DNA from: a virus
Virus record (IMG/VR): IMGVR_UViG_3300044623_000664
Location: 1-38,836 of that record
Length of the DNA stretch: 38,836 nt
Strand: one strand, 5' to 3'
The translations under genes were made by a program, and so were the position numbers. Positions 21,308-29,420 of this stretch are shown piece by piece. A model generated the notes under the pieces. The model was given only the letters and a program-made list of their open reading frames with translations, made no database searches and had not been told where the DNA came from. The number at the start of each line of letters is the position of its first letter. The first letter of the stretch is position 1.

Positions 21308-21789
21308 TGGCGGCTAAATGGGTGCAACTCTTGCTTGGCTTTAAGGTACACATCGTGCGCGGCTTCGGGCGTCGTAAACAAACCCAGTCGAATCGGTTTG
21401 TAGTCAACTTTGATCTCAGCAAGCCATTTGCTGTTTTCTTTGCGGACGCCCGGAAAGCCGCTTTTGTTGTCTACCCGTTTACGGTTTTGCGCGTTCTGAG
21501 CGTTTGTGGCTTCTCTCAGGTTACAAAGTCTGTTGTCGGCGCGGACTCCGTTGACATGGTCAAGTTGGCGAGCAGGCCATTCGCCGTGGACGTACAGCCA
21601 AGCCAATCGATGCGCGGTGTACAGCGTGTCATCCAACCGGATACCGGCGTACCCGTTTTGCATGCTGCATCCGGCTTTATCGCCAGGACGACATCGGCGC
21701 CGCATCATGTTCCATGTAAAAATGCCGGTGTCGCGGTCATACTTGACCAAATCTTGCAGGCGGGCTTGCGTAAGTTGTGTGGTAGTCAT
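21301..21789 (-). CDS. HNH endonuclease with AP2-like domain, antisense insertion
   Basis: 162 residues from ATG 21789 (MTTTQLTQARLQDLV). The N-terminal part YDRDTGIFTWNMMRR, YAGIRLDDTLYTAHRLAWL and QLDHVNGVRADNRLCNLRE forms the HNH nuclease typical of phage homing endonucleases. The C-terminal GFPGVRKENSKWLAEIKVD with GLFTTPEAAHDVY is an AP2-like DNA-binding domain. It is encoded against the late operon between the gp4-like and gp10-like genes and overlaps the former's stop by 7 bases. A near-ideal promoter drives it. This is a mobile, probably selfish gene. Confidence 0.94.
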   Translation of the reverse strand: MTTTQLTQARLQDLVKYDRDTGIFTWNMMRRRCRPGDKAGCSMQNGYAGIRLDDTLYTAHRLAWLYVHGEWPARQLDHVNGVRADNRLCNLREATNAQNAQNRKRVDNKSGFPGVRKENSKWLAEIKVDYKPIRLGLFTTPEAAHDVYLKAKQELHPFSRHQ

Positions 21790-21796
21790 GCCTCGT

Positions 21797-21825
21797 ATTA
21801 TATTAAACAAGCTGGGCGGTGTCAA
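21797..21825 (-). promoter_or_regulatory. Consensus sigma70 promoter of the antisense HNH gene
   Basis: On the minus strand, TTGACA (21825-21820), exactly 17 bases, TATAAT (21802-21797): a perfect match in both hexamers and spacing. The -10 ends seven bases before the HNH ATG, so the message would be leaderless or nearly so. The -35 touches the start region of the gp10-like gene. Confidence 0.9.
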
Positions 21826-21827
21826 GC

Positions 21828-23570
21828 GTGAAGACCCCCATTTTGGGTAGCTCGTACGTTGCCCGCAGCATCAACGCTGCGGACAACAGGCTCGTCAACC
21901 TGTTTCCCGAAGCCATCCCTGATGGCGGCAAGGAAGCTGGGTTCCTGAACCGCGCCCCAGGATTGCAGTTCCTCCAGACGGTCGGCACCGGGCCTATCCG
22001 GGGCTTGTGGGCGCACCAGACCAACGGGTCGGACTTCTACGTTGTCTCGGGGTCGCAAGTCTTCAGGCTTGCCGCTACAAATGGCACGCCAGAACTGATC
22101 GGCACGGTGTCGGGCACCGGCCCAGTGTCCATCGCGGACAACGGTGCCGTCATATTCTTTGCCTGTAACGGCCCAAGCTACACCTACTTTGAGCCAACGG
22201 GTGCGTTCGACCAGATCACAGATGTCAACTTCCCCGGCGCTGTCACTGTCGCGTACATCGACAATCTGTTCGTCTTCAACGAGCCGAACAGTCAGCGCAT
22301 CTGGAGCGTTGACACCATACTCCTTGACCCACCAAACCCACCAGAGTACATCTACCCGCTGGTCTTCAGTTCAACTGACTTCTCCAGCGCCGATGGCTCG
22401 CCTGACGGTGTGGTGGCGATCAATGTAGACCACCGGCAGATGTGGGTGTTTGGTACTGACTCGGTCGAAGTCTGGTACAACGCCGGCCTAGCAAACTTCC
22501 CGTTGACGCCTGTCCAAGGCGCGTTCAACGAGATCGGTTGCGTTGCTGCGTTCTCAATCGCCAAGCTCGACAACGCGCTGTTCTGGCTGGGCACTGACGC
22601 TCGCGGGCAGGGCATCGTCTACAAGAACAACGGCTACAGCGGCGTCAGGGTCTCAACCCACGCCATCGAGTACGCCATTGCCCAGTACGGCAACATCTCG
22701 GACGCGGTAGCCTACACCTACCAGCAAGAGGGCCACGCCTTCTACGTCCTGAACTTCCCGTCAGCCAGCAAGACCTGGGTCTACGATGTGTCGGTGCAAG
22801 CCTGGCACGAACGCGCCAGCGGCGATGAGAACCAGTACCGGCACAGGTCGAACTGCCAGTGCAACTTCGGCGGCACGATCATCGTTGGCGACTTTGAGAA
22901 CGGCAACATCTACTCGTTTGATCTGGATGTCTACGCTGACAACGGTCAAGTACAAAAATGGCTGCGGTCATGGCGGGCGCTGCCGACCGGCCAGAACAAT
23001 CTGAAGCGCACGGCGCATCACTCGCTGCAACTCGACGCCGAGACTGGCGTGGGGCTGAACGGTGTTGACCCATCAGCACCGTTGGCAAACCTGCTGGCTG
23101 AGAGCTACTTCACGCCGCTTTTGTTGGCTGAAAGTTACGATACGCCAATTTTGGTAACGGAAACAGGCGATGCCATAGACACTGAGTCTAGCGTTGAGTT
23201 GCTTGCCACGCTGCTTGGCGCGACGGACGATATGCTGACCGAGTCTAGTGAGGATATTCTTGCCACGCTGCTTGGTGCAACAGACGACTTGTTGACCGAG
23301 TCGGGCGAGGACATCTTGGTATCGGTAGCAACTACCCAAGGCGCCAACCCCCAAGCTATGCTGCGCTGGTCGGACGATGGTGGCCACACTTGGTCAAACG
23401 AGCACTGGCGCTCAATGGGCGCCATTGGCCAGTACGGGTACCGCACCATCTGGCGCCGCCTTGGTATGACTGAGAAGCTCCGCGACCGGGTCTATGAGGT
23501 GTCGGGCACTGACCCGGTAAAGATCGCCATCATGGGCGCTGAGTTGTTCATCACCCCGACCAATGCTTAA
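21828..23570 (+). CDS. P22 gp10-like tail accessory / DNA stabilisation protein
   Basis: 580 residues from GTG 21828 (KTPILGSSYVARSINAADNR, the family's typical start); GTG 21819 is an alternative. LVNLFPEAIPDGGKEAGFLN and RAPGLQFLQ follow, and WVFGTDSVEVWYNAG and DENQYRHRSNCQC are further family-like blocks. In P22, gp10 binds gp4 and the tail needle. Near residues 420-500 there is an acidic repeat-rich insertion absent from the usual pattern. The C-terminus WRRLGMTEKLRDRVYEVSGT resumes the family pattern. No clear ribosome site precedes it, perhaps because the HNH insertion removed it. Confidence 0.9.
   Translation: MKTPILGSSYVARSINAADNRLVNLFPEAIPDGGKEAGFLNRAPGLQFLQTVGTGPIRGLWAHQTNGSDFYVVSGSQVFRLAATNGTPELIGTVSGTGPVSIADNGAVIFFACNGPSYTYFEPTGAFDQITDVNFPGAVTVAYIDNLFVFNEPNSQRIWSVDTILLDPPNPPEYIYPLVFSSTDFSSADGSPDGVVAINVDHRQMWVFGTDSVEVWYNAGLANFPLTPVQGAFNEIGCVAAFSIAKLDNALFWLGTDARGQGIVYKNNGYSGVRVSTHAIEYAIAQYGNISDAVAYTYQQEGHAFYVLNFPSASKTWVYDVSVQAWHERASGDENQYRHRSNCQCNFGGTIIVGDFENGNIYSFDLDVYADNGQVQKWLRSWRALPTGQNNLKRTAHHSLQLDAETGVGLNGVDPSAPLANLLAESYFTPLLLAESYDTPILVTETGDAIDTESSVELLATLLGATDDMLTESSEDILATLLGATDDLLTESGEDILVSVATTQGANPQAMLRWSDDGGHTWSNEHWRSMGAIGQYGYRTIWRRLGMTEKLRDRVYEVSGTDPVKIAIMGAELFITPTNA
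23181..23337 (+). repeat. 57-bp tandem repeats in the gp10-like gene
   Basis: Units start at 23181, 23238 and 23295 (the third decays). They encode TESSVELLATLLGATDDML and TESSEDILATLLGATDDLL, then a diverged TESGEDIL copy. A shorter repeat LLAESYxTPxL precedes them (about 23090-23155). Confidence 0.9.
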
Positions 23571-24540
23571 TCTTACCCAAGTCCCTGCGCCGCGCGTGCC
23601 TCTCGTTGACGGCAGAACGGGCCTAGTGTCGACGGAGTGGTTTCGGTTCTTCAATGGGCTGTACTCGATTGTCGGGGAAAACCAGAACACCATTCAGCCG
23701 GCCAATGGCGGCACGGGCGTGTCGGCCATACCAACTGATGGTCAACTGCTCATTGGCAACGCTGTCGGGTACACGCTCAACACATTGACGCCAGGCGCCG
23801 GCATCGGGGTGACCAATGCCGCTGGCAGCATCACCCTTGCCAACACGGGTGTCTTGTCTTGGTCTGGCGGCATCACCGGCTTGACGCCGGCCACGCCAAC
23901 CACCGGCAACGTCACGCTCTCTGGTCTGCTCAACGTCGCAAGCGGCGGCACAGGACAGAGCACCTACACCAACGGTCAACTACTGATCGGCAACACCACC
24001 GGCAACACGCTTGGCAAAGCGACTCTGACGGCGGGCAGCGGGATTGCAATCACCAACGGCGCTGCTTCGGTTACCATTGCCTCGGACAAGGCCTACGGTT
24101 CGTTTTACGATACCACGACCCAATCTGGTGTAGCCCTTACAGCCACACCAATTACGTTCAACTCGACAGATTTATCGTATAACATAGCTATCGGGACGCC
24201 AACGTCTAGAATTGTTGTAACTCGCGCAGGTATTTACAACTTACAATTTAGCGCGCAAATATCAAACCCTATTGCTTCAATTGACGATGTGACCATATGG
24301 ATTCGGCAGAATGGCGTTAATATAGCCGACTCTGCTGGTATTGTTGGAACTCCAGAAAAACACGGCGCAATCAATGGGCATACCGTTATTGGGTGGAATT
24401 ATATTCTGCAAGCCGCTGCCAATGATTATTTTGAGTTGTATTGGATTACCGATAATGGTACAACTCAGCTTTTGACCTATCCGGCATCCGCATCGCACCC
24501 GCGAGCCCCGTCGATGATTTTGACCGTACAACAGGTATAA
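23563..24540 (+). CDS. Tail fibre-like protein with C1q/TNF-like tip
   Basis: 325 residues, start overlapping the previous stop. The N-terminus LVDGRTGLVSTEWFRFFNGL is common in fibre proteins attached to gp10-type tails. Two repeats follow at about residues 49-95 and 128-173, each GGTGxxxxxxGQLLIGN then TLTxGxGIxxTN, a known fibre motif. Residues about 178-325 resemble a C1q/TNF-like jelly roll (FYDTTTQSGVALTATPITF, IVVTRAGIYNLQFSAQIS). That last domain is encoded by AT-rich DNA unlike the GC-rich front, suggesting receptor-tip exchange. Confidence 0.78.
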   Translation: MLNLTQVPAPRVPLVDGRTGLVSTEWFRFFNGLYSIVGENQNTIQPANGGTGVSAIPTDGQLLIGNAVGYTLNTLTPGAGIGVTNAAGSITLANTGVLSWSGGITGLTPATPTTGNVTLSGLLNVASGGTGQSTYTNGQLLIGNTTGNTLGKATLTAGSGIAITNGAASVTIASDKAYGSFYDTTTQSGVALTATPITFNSTDLSYNIAIGTPTSRIVVTRAGIYNLQFSAQISNPIASIDDVTIWIRQNGVNIADSAGIVGTPEKHGAINGHTVIGWNYILQAAANDYFELYWITDNGTTQLLTYPASASHPRAPSMILTVQQV

Positions 24541-24541
24541 C

Positions 24542-27157
24542 ATGAGCGCAACCCTCACGCCCAGCCCGATCATGCAGTTCTTCACCGCTGGCGGCGTTCC
24601 GTTGGTTGGTGGAAAGCTCTACACCTACGCGGCGGGCACCGCTACGCTGCTGGCAACCTATACCGATGCGACAGGCACCCAGTTCAACTCCAACCCGGTC
24701 ATCCTTGATAGCCGGGGTGAAGCGGCAGTGTGGCTGGGCGCAGATGCGTACAAGTTCAAGCTGACCGACTCTACCGACGTAGAGATTTGGACCGCCGATA
24801 GCATCGAGGGCTTGGTCGGCGGCGCCGATCTTGCCGCCAGCACCGGCTCATCGTTGGTCGGCTACATAGCCGCCGGCAGCGGCGCAGTAGCAACTACCGT
24901 CCAAGCCAAACTGCGCGAGAGCGTCAGCGTGCAAGATTTTGGGGCCGACCCGACTGGTGCGATGGACGCCACCACCGCCATCAATGCGGCGCTCGCTGCG
25001 TCGAAGTGCGTCAACTTCGGCGATGCTGGTGACACCTACACCATCAACGGGACGCTGACAGTCCAGACCGGCAGCACGCTGATCTTCAACGGCGCCACGG
25101 TCACGCAGACCGCCAACCAAACGCCGATGTTCGATGTGCGCAGCACCACCGGCGTGACCATCTCAGGCGGCAACTTTGTTGGCAAGGCCGAGTCGCCGTT
25201 CACCAACACGGCGGGCTCACTCGCCATCTGCGTGCGCGGCGCGTCCGCTATCAACCTATCTGTCCGCAACAACACGTTCATTGGGTTCTGCTACTCGCCG
25301 TTGATGGTGGCGCTTGCGGGCACGAACATTGAGTTCATCGACAACTTTATCACCGGGCCTGGCGTTGCGGTGCTGGGCGCGCCTACAGCGGGAAACCGCA
25401 ACTGCACCGGCGTCACGATCCTTGGCAACGGCGTCACCATTCGCGGCAACACGATCCAAGACACAGCGCAGGGAATCATTGTTGGCCAGGAGTCTACGGA
25501 CGTTGTAATCGATGGCAACATCATCAAGAACACGCTTGTTGAGCACGGCATGTATTGCGATACCGGCATCCAGCGCCTGACCATCAGCAACAACGTCATC
25601 CACGACACCTGCGGCATCGGCATGAAGGTGCAGTGGTACAACGATCCTGTGCTGACGCAGTTGCCCACCGACATGACAATCATTGGCAACGTCATTGAGA
25701 ACACCGGCACGGCAGCGCCCTTCATCAGCGGCGATGGCATCTTGGTGTACAACTCGGCACCGGCAACCGTAGGCACGCTTTCCGGCATCACCAACGCAGC
25801 CATTGCGGTGTTCACCACCGTAGCGGCGCACGGCCTTAGCTCCGGCGATGTCATCAGCATCAGCGGTGTGTCGGGCATGATCTCGGTTGATAGCAGGACC
25901 ATCTCGGGCATCACGAACGCCAACCCCGGCGTCTTCACCACCACCGCATCGCATGGCTTCCAGGTCGGCAACACGGTTGTGATCTCCGGCGTTGTCGGGA
26001 CAACGGGCGTCAACGGCACCTTCGTCATCAACACCACGCCGGCGCTGAACACCTTCTCCATCTCGCTGGCCGGCGTCCCGGTGGACACCACTGCGTCAGG
26101 CGCATGGGTCAGCGGCGGCACGGCGGTGGTCAACTACGCGGTTGCCAACACGGTCAACGACACCTTCGTTGTCGCCACCACGCCGCTCGTAACAACCTTC
26201 ACGGTCACCACTTACCAAGACGTTCAACTCAACACCTCGACTTGGACTGCCTACACCAGCGGCGGCACGGTCACCAAGGCGATGTACGGCAATAACGTCA
26301 CCATCACCGGCAACTCCATCCGCAACATTGACCAAGACGGCATCAGCCTGCGCTACGTCAAGAATGTAGTGGTCGCCGACAACGTGATCGACACCTGCGG
26401 GCGCAACGGCTTGTACGGGTTGTACGTTGCCAACGTAGACTTCCTGAACAACAACGTTTCCAACGTCCAGTACAACGGCGTTGCGGTGTTTGCGCCGCTG
26501 AAGTCTTGCCGGGTCAGGAACAACACGTTGACCAGCCCAGGGCTGGCCGGCGTACCAACCAGTGGCGGCAACTCGGGCATCTTGCTCGATAGCAACGGCG
26601 GCGTTGACTGCTCGTACAACACCGTCATTGGCGAGGCCACATCAACCAAGATGCTGTACGGCATCCAATTGGCCTCGGGTGACAAGCGCCAGTTTGTGAT
26701 GGACCGCAATATCATTTTGCGGGCATCAAGCGCAGGCATCGCGCTTTGGAACGACACGCCAAACATCTACGCGTTGCGGTCGTTACTCAACAACGATAGC
26801 GGGTCTGCCGTTAGCGCAAATAGCTACGCCGGCATCACCACAGCCATCCCAGGCAGAGGCACTTCGCAACGCGAGTTCTTTGGTTCTGCCGCCCCGGTGA
26901 CAGGCTCTTGGCTGCAAGGCGACAAGCTCTTGGTTGAATTCCCTGTTGCTGGCGCTCCGATGGGCTGGACTTGCGTATCAAGCGGGACGCCAGGCACTTG
27001 GTATCCGTTCGGCGGGATGCAGACGGCCAACGCCTACACGGTGACGGGCGCTGGGATACCTGACCGAGCACTAAACACCGCTGATGCAGTGGGCGCCGTT
27101 GCCACTGTACTTGGCACTTTGATTACCGACCTCAAAGCCTCTGGCGTTTTACAATAA
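24542..27157 (+). CDS. Tailspike with beta-helix (pectate-lyase-like) domain
   Basis: 871 residues. The N-terminal head-binding part has MQFFTAGGVPLVGGKLYTYA and ATYTDATGTQFNSNPVILD, which recur in podovirus tailspikes. VSVQDFGADPTGAMDATTAI opens a right-handed beta-helix of the pectate-lyase-3 type, with many short N-rich turns (VTISGGNF, VVIDGNIIKN, LTISNNVIHD). Residues about 413-583 contain two copies of a module (GITNANPGVFTTTASHGFQV, SGVVGTTGVNGTFVI) that databases call the E1 FCCH-like repeat, inserted into the helix. The beta-helix probably binds or cleaves host surface polysaccharide. Confidence 0.88.
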   Translation: MSATLTPSPIMQFFTAGGVPLVGGKLYTYAAGTATLLATYTDATGTQFNSNPVILDSRGEAAVWLGADAYKFKLTDSTDVEIWTADSIEGLVGGADLAASTGSSLVGYIAAGSGAVATTVQAKLRESVSVQDFGADPTGAMDATTAINAALAASKCVNFGDAGDTYTINGTLTVQTGSTLIFNGATVTQTANQTPMFDVRSTTGVTISGGNFVGKAESPFTNTAGSLAICVRGASAINLSVRNNTFIGFCYSPLMVALAGTNIEFIDNFITGPGVAVLGAPTAGNRNCTGVTILGNGVTIRGNTIQDTAQGIIVGQESTDVVIDGNIIKNTLVEHGMYCDTGIQRLTISNNVIHDTCGIGMKVQWYNDPVLTQLPTDMTIIGNVIENTGTAAPFISGDGILVYNSAPATVGTLSGITNAAIAVFTTVAAHGLSSGDVISISGVSGMISVDSRTISGITNANPGVFTTTASHGFQVGNTVVISGVVGTTGVNGTFVINTTPALNTFSISLAGVPVDTTASGAWVSGGTAVVNYAVANTVNDTFVVATTPLVTTFTVTTYQDVQLNTSTWTAYTSGGTVTKAMYGNNVTITGNSIRNIDQDGISLRYVKNVVVADNVIDTCGRNGLYGLYVANVDFLNNNVSNVQYNGVAVFAPLKSCRVRNNTLTSPGLAGVPTSGGNSGILLDSNGGVDCSYNTVIGEATSTKMLYGIQLASGDKRQFVMDRNIILRASSAGIALWNDTPNIYALRSLLNNDSGSAVSANSYAGITTAIPGRGTSQREFFGSAAPVTGSWLQGDKLLVEFPVAGAPMGWTCVSSGTPGTWYPFGGMQTANAYTVTGAGIPDRALNTADAVGAVATVLGTLITDLKASGVLQ

Positions 27158-27168
27158 GGAGCCTCATC

Positions 27169-28062
27169 ATGGGCACGAAAATCTCTGACCTCCCCGTTGC
27201 ATCAGCAGTAGCTGGCGCGAACCTGCTGCCTATCGTCCAGAGTGGGGTCACGAACAAGGCGACCGTCACGCAGCTATTCACTAGCCCCGCGCTGGTGACG
27301 CCTGACCTAGGGACGCCAACGACTCTTGTCGGTACGAACATCACCGGCACGGCGACTGCGTTCAACATCAACGGGACGGTCGGGGCTACGACAGCCGCTG
27401 CTGGATCGTTTACCCAGGTAACAGCAAGCAGCAAGATTCTGGTGGGCGTTACAAGCAGCGCAGGGGTTCAAGGGCTACAGGTGTATGGGTCGGCATCTAC
27501 CGGCGCACAGAACATCGTGCAGCGGGGTTATTCCAACGACTCTACTGGCGCCAATCTTCTGTTGGTCAAAACTCGCGGCACCACTGCAACTTCTTTTGAC
27601 TTGGTAGCAAATGACGACACGCTTGGGCAGGTGTTGTTCTACGGGTCCAACGGAACCACCGCTATCGGCACTGCTCTGGTGTACGGCAAGATTGGCCCAT
27701 CAGCCACTTGGGGCGCTACCTCATCGACAAGCCTGCCGACGTTGATTGGGTTCAGCACAACAAACGCAGGCTCTACTAGCGCATCCACGCGGATGATCAT
27801 TGACCCTGATGGCGCGGTCAACGTCTACGCCAACGTCCGGGTCAACCAGCTCTCGGCAATTCCTGCTGGTGGATCGCAAACGCAAGCGCTGAACTTCTCC
27901 AGCACCGCCAACTTCGGTATCTTCTACGGGTCTGGTGCGCCTACGGTGTCCGCTGCTCAAGGCTCGCTCTACCTGCGCTCGGACGGTAGCAGCACCAGCA
28001 CCCGGATGTACGTCAACACCAACGGCTCAACCACCTGGACAGCGGTTACCACTGCTGCATAA
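27169..28062 (+). CDS. Tail fibre-like protein, 297 aa
   Basis: The ATG follows AAGGAG six to seven bases upstream. The N-terminus GTKISDLPVASAVAGANLLP is a frequent start of phage fibre or appendage proteins. The middle is Thr/Ser/Gly-rich beta sequence. The C-terminus GSLYLRSDGSSTSTRMYVNT and GSTTWTAV is a recurrent phage fibre tip motif. It probably forms a second receptor-binding fibre or a spike partner. Confidence 0.75.
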   Translation: MGTKISDLPVASAVAGANLLPIVQSGVTNKATVTQLFTSPALVTPDLGTPTTLVGTNITGTATAFNINGTVGATTAAAGSFTQVTASSKILVGVTSSAGVQGLQVYGSASTGAQNIVQRGYSNDSTGANLLLVKTRGTTATSFDLVANDDTLGQVLFYGSNGTTAIGTALVYGKIGPSATWGATSSTSLPTLIGFSTTNAGSTSASTRMIIDPDGAVNVYANVRVNQLSAIPAGGSQTQALNFSSTANFGIFYGSGAPTVSAAQGSLYLRSDGSSTSTRMYVNTNGSTTWTAVTTAA

Positions 28063-28065
28063 GCC

Positions 28066-28128
28066 ATGAAGACCCCCGCCTGGCAGCCTACCCGCAAGGC
28101 ATTGGCGCTGAAGAAGTGGAAGTGCTGA
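28066..28128 (+). CDS. Possible 20-aa basic micropeptide
   Basis: ATG 28066 to TGA 28128, one base before the cupin-like start. The peptide is basic (MKTPAWQPTRKALALKKWKC). The opening TPAWQ resembles the start of some longer small phage proteins, so it may be a remnant. No ribosome site is obvious. Confidence 0.3.
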   Translation: MKTPAWQPTRKALALKKWKC

Positions 28129-28129
28129 C

Positions 28130-28642
28130 ATGAAGGTGACCTACGGTCCAGAGTTCTTTGCCCTTGCGAAGAACACTCCGTCGAAAGTCAAATTTCGGCA
28201 GAACATCTTGACCGTACAAGAGGGGATGCAGAAAATGATCGCTGACGGCGATATGCCGGATCGATTGCCTGACTGCACCCTGACGCACACTTTCTCGCCC
28301 ATGCATGAAGAGTACGGGTGCCGGACCTACGCCAGACAAATGTTCATCCCGCAGGGGACGCTGATCATTGGAAAGATCCACCGGCACCAGCACCTGAATT
28401 TCATCATACAGGGCAAAGTGTCGGTCAGCACCGAGTTTGGCAAGAAGTACTTTGAAGCGCCCTGCACCTTTGTCTCTGAAGAAGGGCTGAAGCGAGCGGT
28501 GTACGCGGAAGAAGACACGATCTGGGTGACGGTTCATATGACCAAGCACTCAGAGCTAGACGCGATAGAATCAGAACTCATCTCGCCAACGTACGACGAG
28601 ATGGGCCTTCTGGGCGACATAACGGAAAAGGTGGCAGCATGA
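28130..28642 (+). CDS. Cupin-like protein, 170 aa
   Basis: The segment GTLIIGKIHRHQHLNFIIQG is a cupin core motif (G...HxH...E/Q...G), followed by VSVSTEFGKKYFEAPCTFVS and YAEEDTIWVTVHMT for the second motif. Metal binding by the two histidines is plausible. Proteins of this kind occur among structural genes of several phages without a known role. A sugar- or fibre-related function is possible given the fibre gene upstream. Its stop overlaps the next ATG. Confidence 0.75.
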   Translation: MKVTYGPEFFALAKNTPSKVKFRQNILTVQEGMQKMIADGDMPDRLPDCTLTHTFSPMHEEYGCRTYARQMFIPQGTLIIGKIHRHQHLNFIIQGKVSVSTEFGKKYFEAPCTFVSEEGLKRAVYAEEDTIWVTVHMTKHSELDAIESELISPTYDEMGLLGDITEKVAA

Positions 28643-29418
28643 CTTTCGGCATCACTGCTGGACAAGCATTCATGGGCGGCAGCGCCCTCTTGGGCGGTCT
28701 GATCTCAAGCAGCGGTGCTCAGAGCGCCGCAGGCACTCAGGCCGCTGCTGCTGATCGTTCTGCTGCTCTCCAGAAGGAGATGTTTGACGAGCAAAAGCGT
28801 CTCTCAGAACCGTATCGCCAGGCCGGCCTGACTGGCCAGAATCGGTTGATGGAACTGCTGGGGCTAGGCGGCAACACTGGTGCAGCGGGGTACGGTCAGT
28901 ACGCCCGTGACTTTGGTATGCAGGACTTCCAACAAGACCCCGGCTATCAGTTTAGGCTAGGCGAGGGTCTCAAGGCGATGAGCCGCCAGGCCGGCGCTAG
29001 GGGTGGACTGATCTCCGGCCAGACCATGAAGGGCCTAGAGGACTACCGGCAAGCATCAGCATCGCAAGAGTACGGCAACGCCTTCAACCGCTACCAGACC
29101 AACCGCGCCAACCAGCTTCAGCCGCTTGGCAGTTTGATGTCGTCTGGTCAGGCAGCAGCAACGGGGCAAGCCGCTCAAGCAGGCCAGTACGGCACCAACG
29201 TGGGCAACCTGATGGGCCAGGCAGGGCAAGCTATGGCTGCGGGGCAGATGGGTTCAGCCAACACAATGGGCAACGCGCTGGCTTCGATGGGCAGCATGTA
29301 CCAGCAGCAGCAACAGCAGAACCAGAACCAGGCCAACTTCAACCGGATGTTTCCGTCTAGTGTTTCTAATTTCAACGTTCCTCTGCCAGGCGCAACTAAC
29401 TTCATGGGGCCGGTGTAA
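28639..29418 (+). CDS. DNA ejection protein / internal virion protein, 259 aa
   Basis: The ATG overlaps the previous stop (ATGA). The N-terminus has a glycine-rich hydrophobic segment (FMGGSALLGGLISSSG) that could insert in a membrane. It is followed by Ala/Gln-rich helices, with QDPGYQFRLGEGLKAMSRQA and ARGGLISGQTMKGLEDY typical of the phage DNA-transfer protein family near gp7/gp20/gp16-like genes. The C-terminus is rich in Gln and Met. It is probably the first of three proteins ejected into the host cell with the DNA. Confidence 0.8.
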   Translation: MTFGITAGQAFMGGSALLGGLISSSGAQSAAGTQAAAADRSAALQKEMFDEQKRLSEPYRQAGLTGQNRLMELLGLGGNTGAAGYGQYARDFGMQDFQQDPGYQFRLGEGLKAMSRQAGARGGLISGQTMKGLEDYRQASASQEYGNAFNRYQTNRANQLQPLGSLMSSGQAAATGQAAQAGQYGTNVGNLMGQAGQAMAAGQMGSANTMGNALASMGSMYQQQQQQNQNQANFNRMFPSSVSNFNVPLPGATNFMGPV

Positions 29419-29420
29419 TC

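Noticed and set aside
25291-26133. 280-codon leftward frame opposite the tailspike gene
   Set aside because: Antisense shadow of repetitive beta-helix DNA; Met/Val/Pro-rich with no domain.
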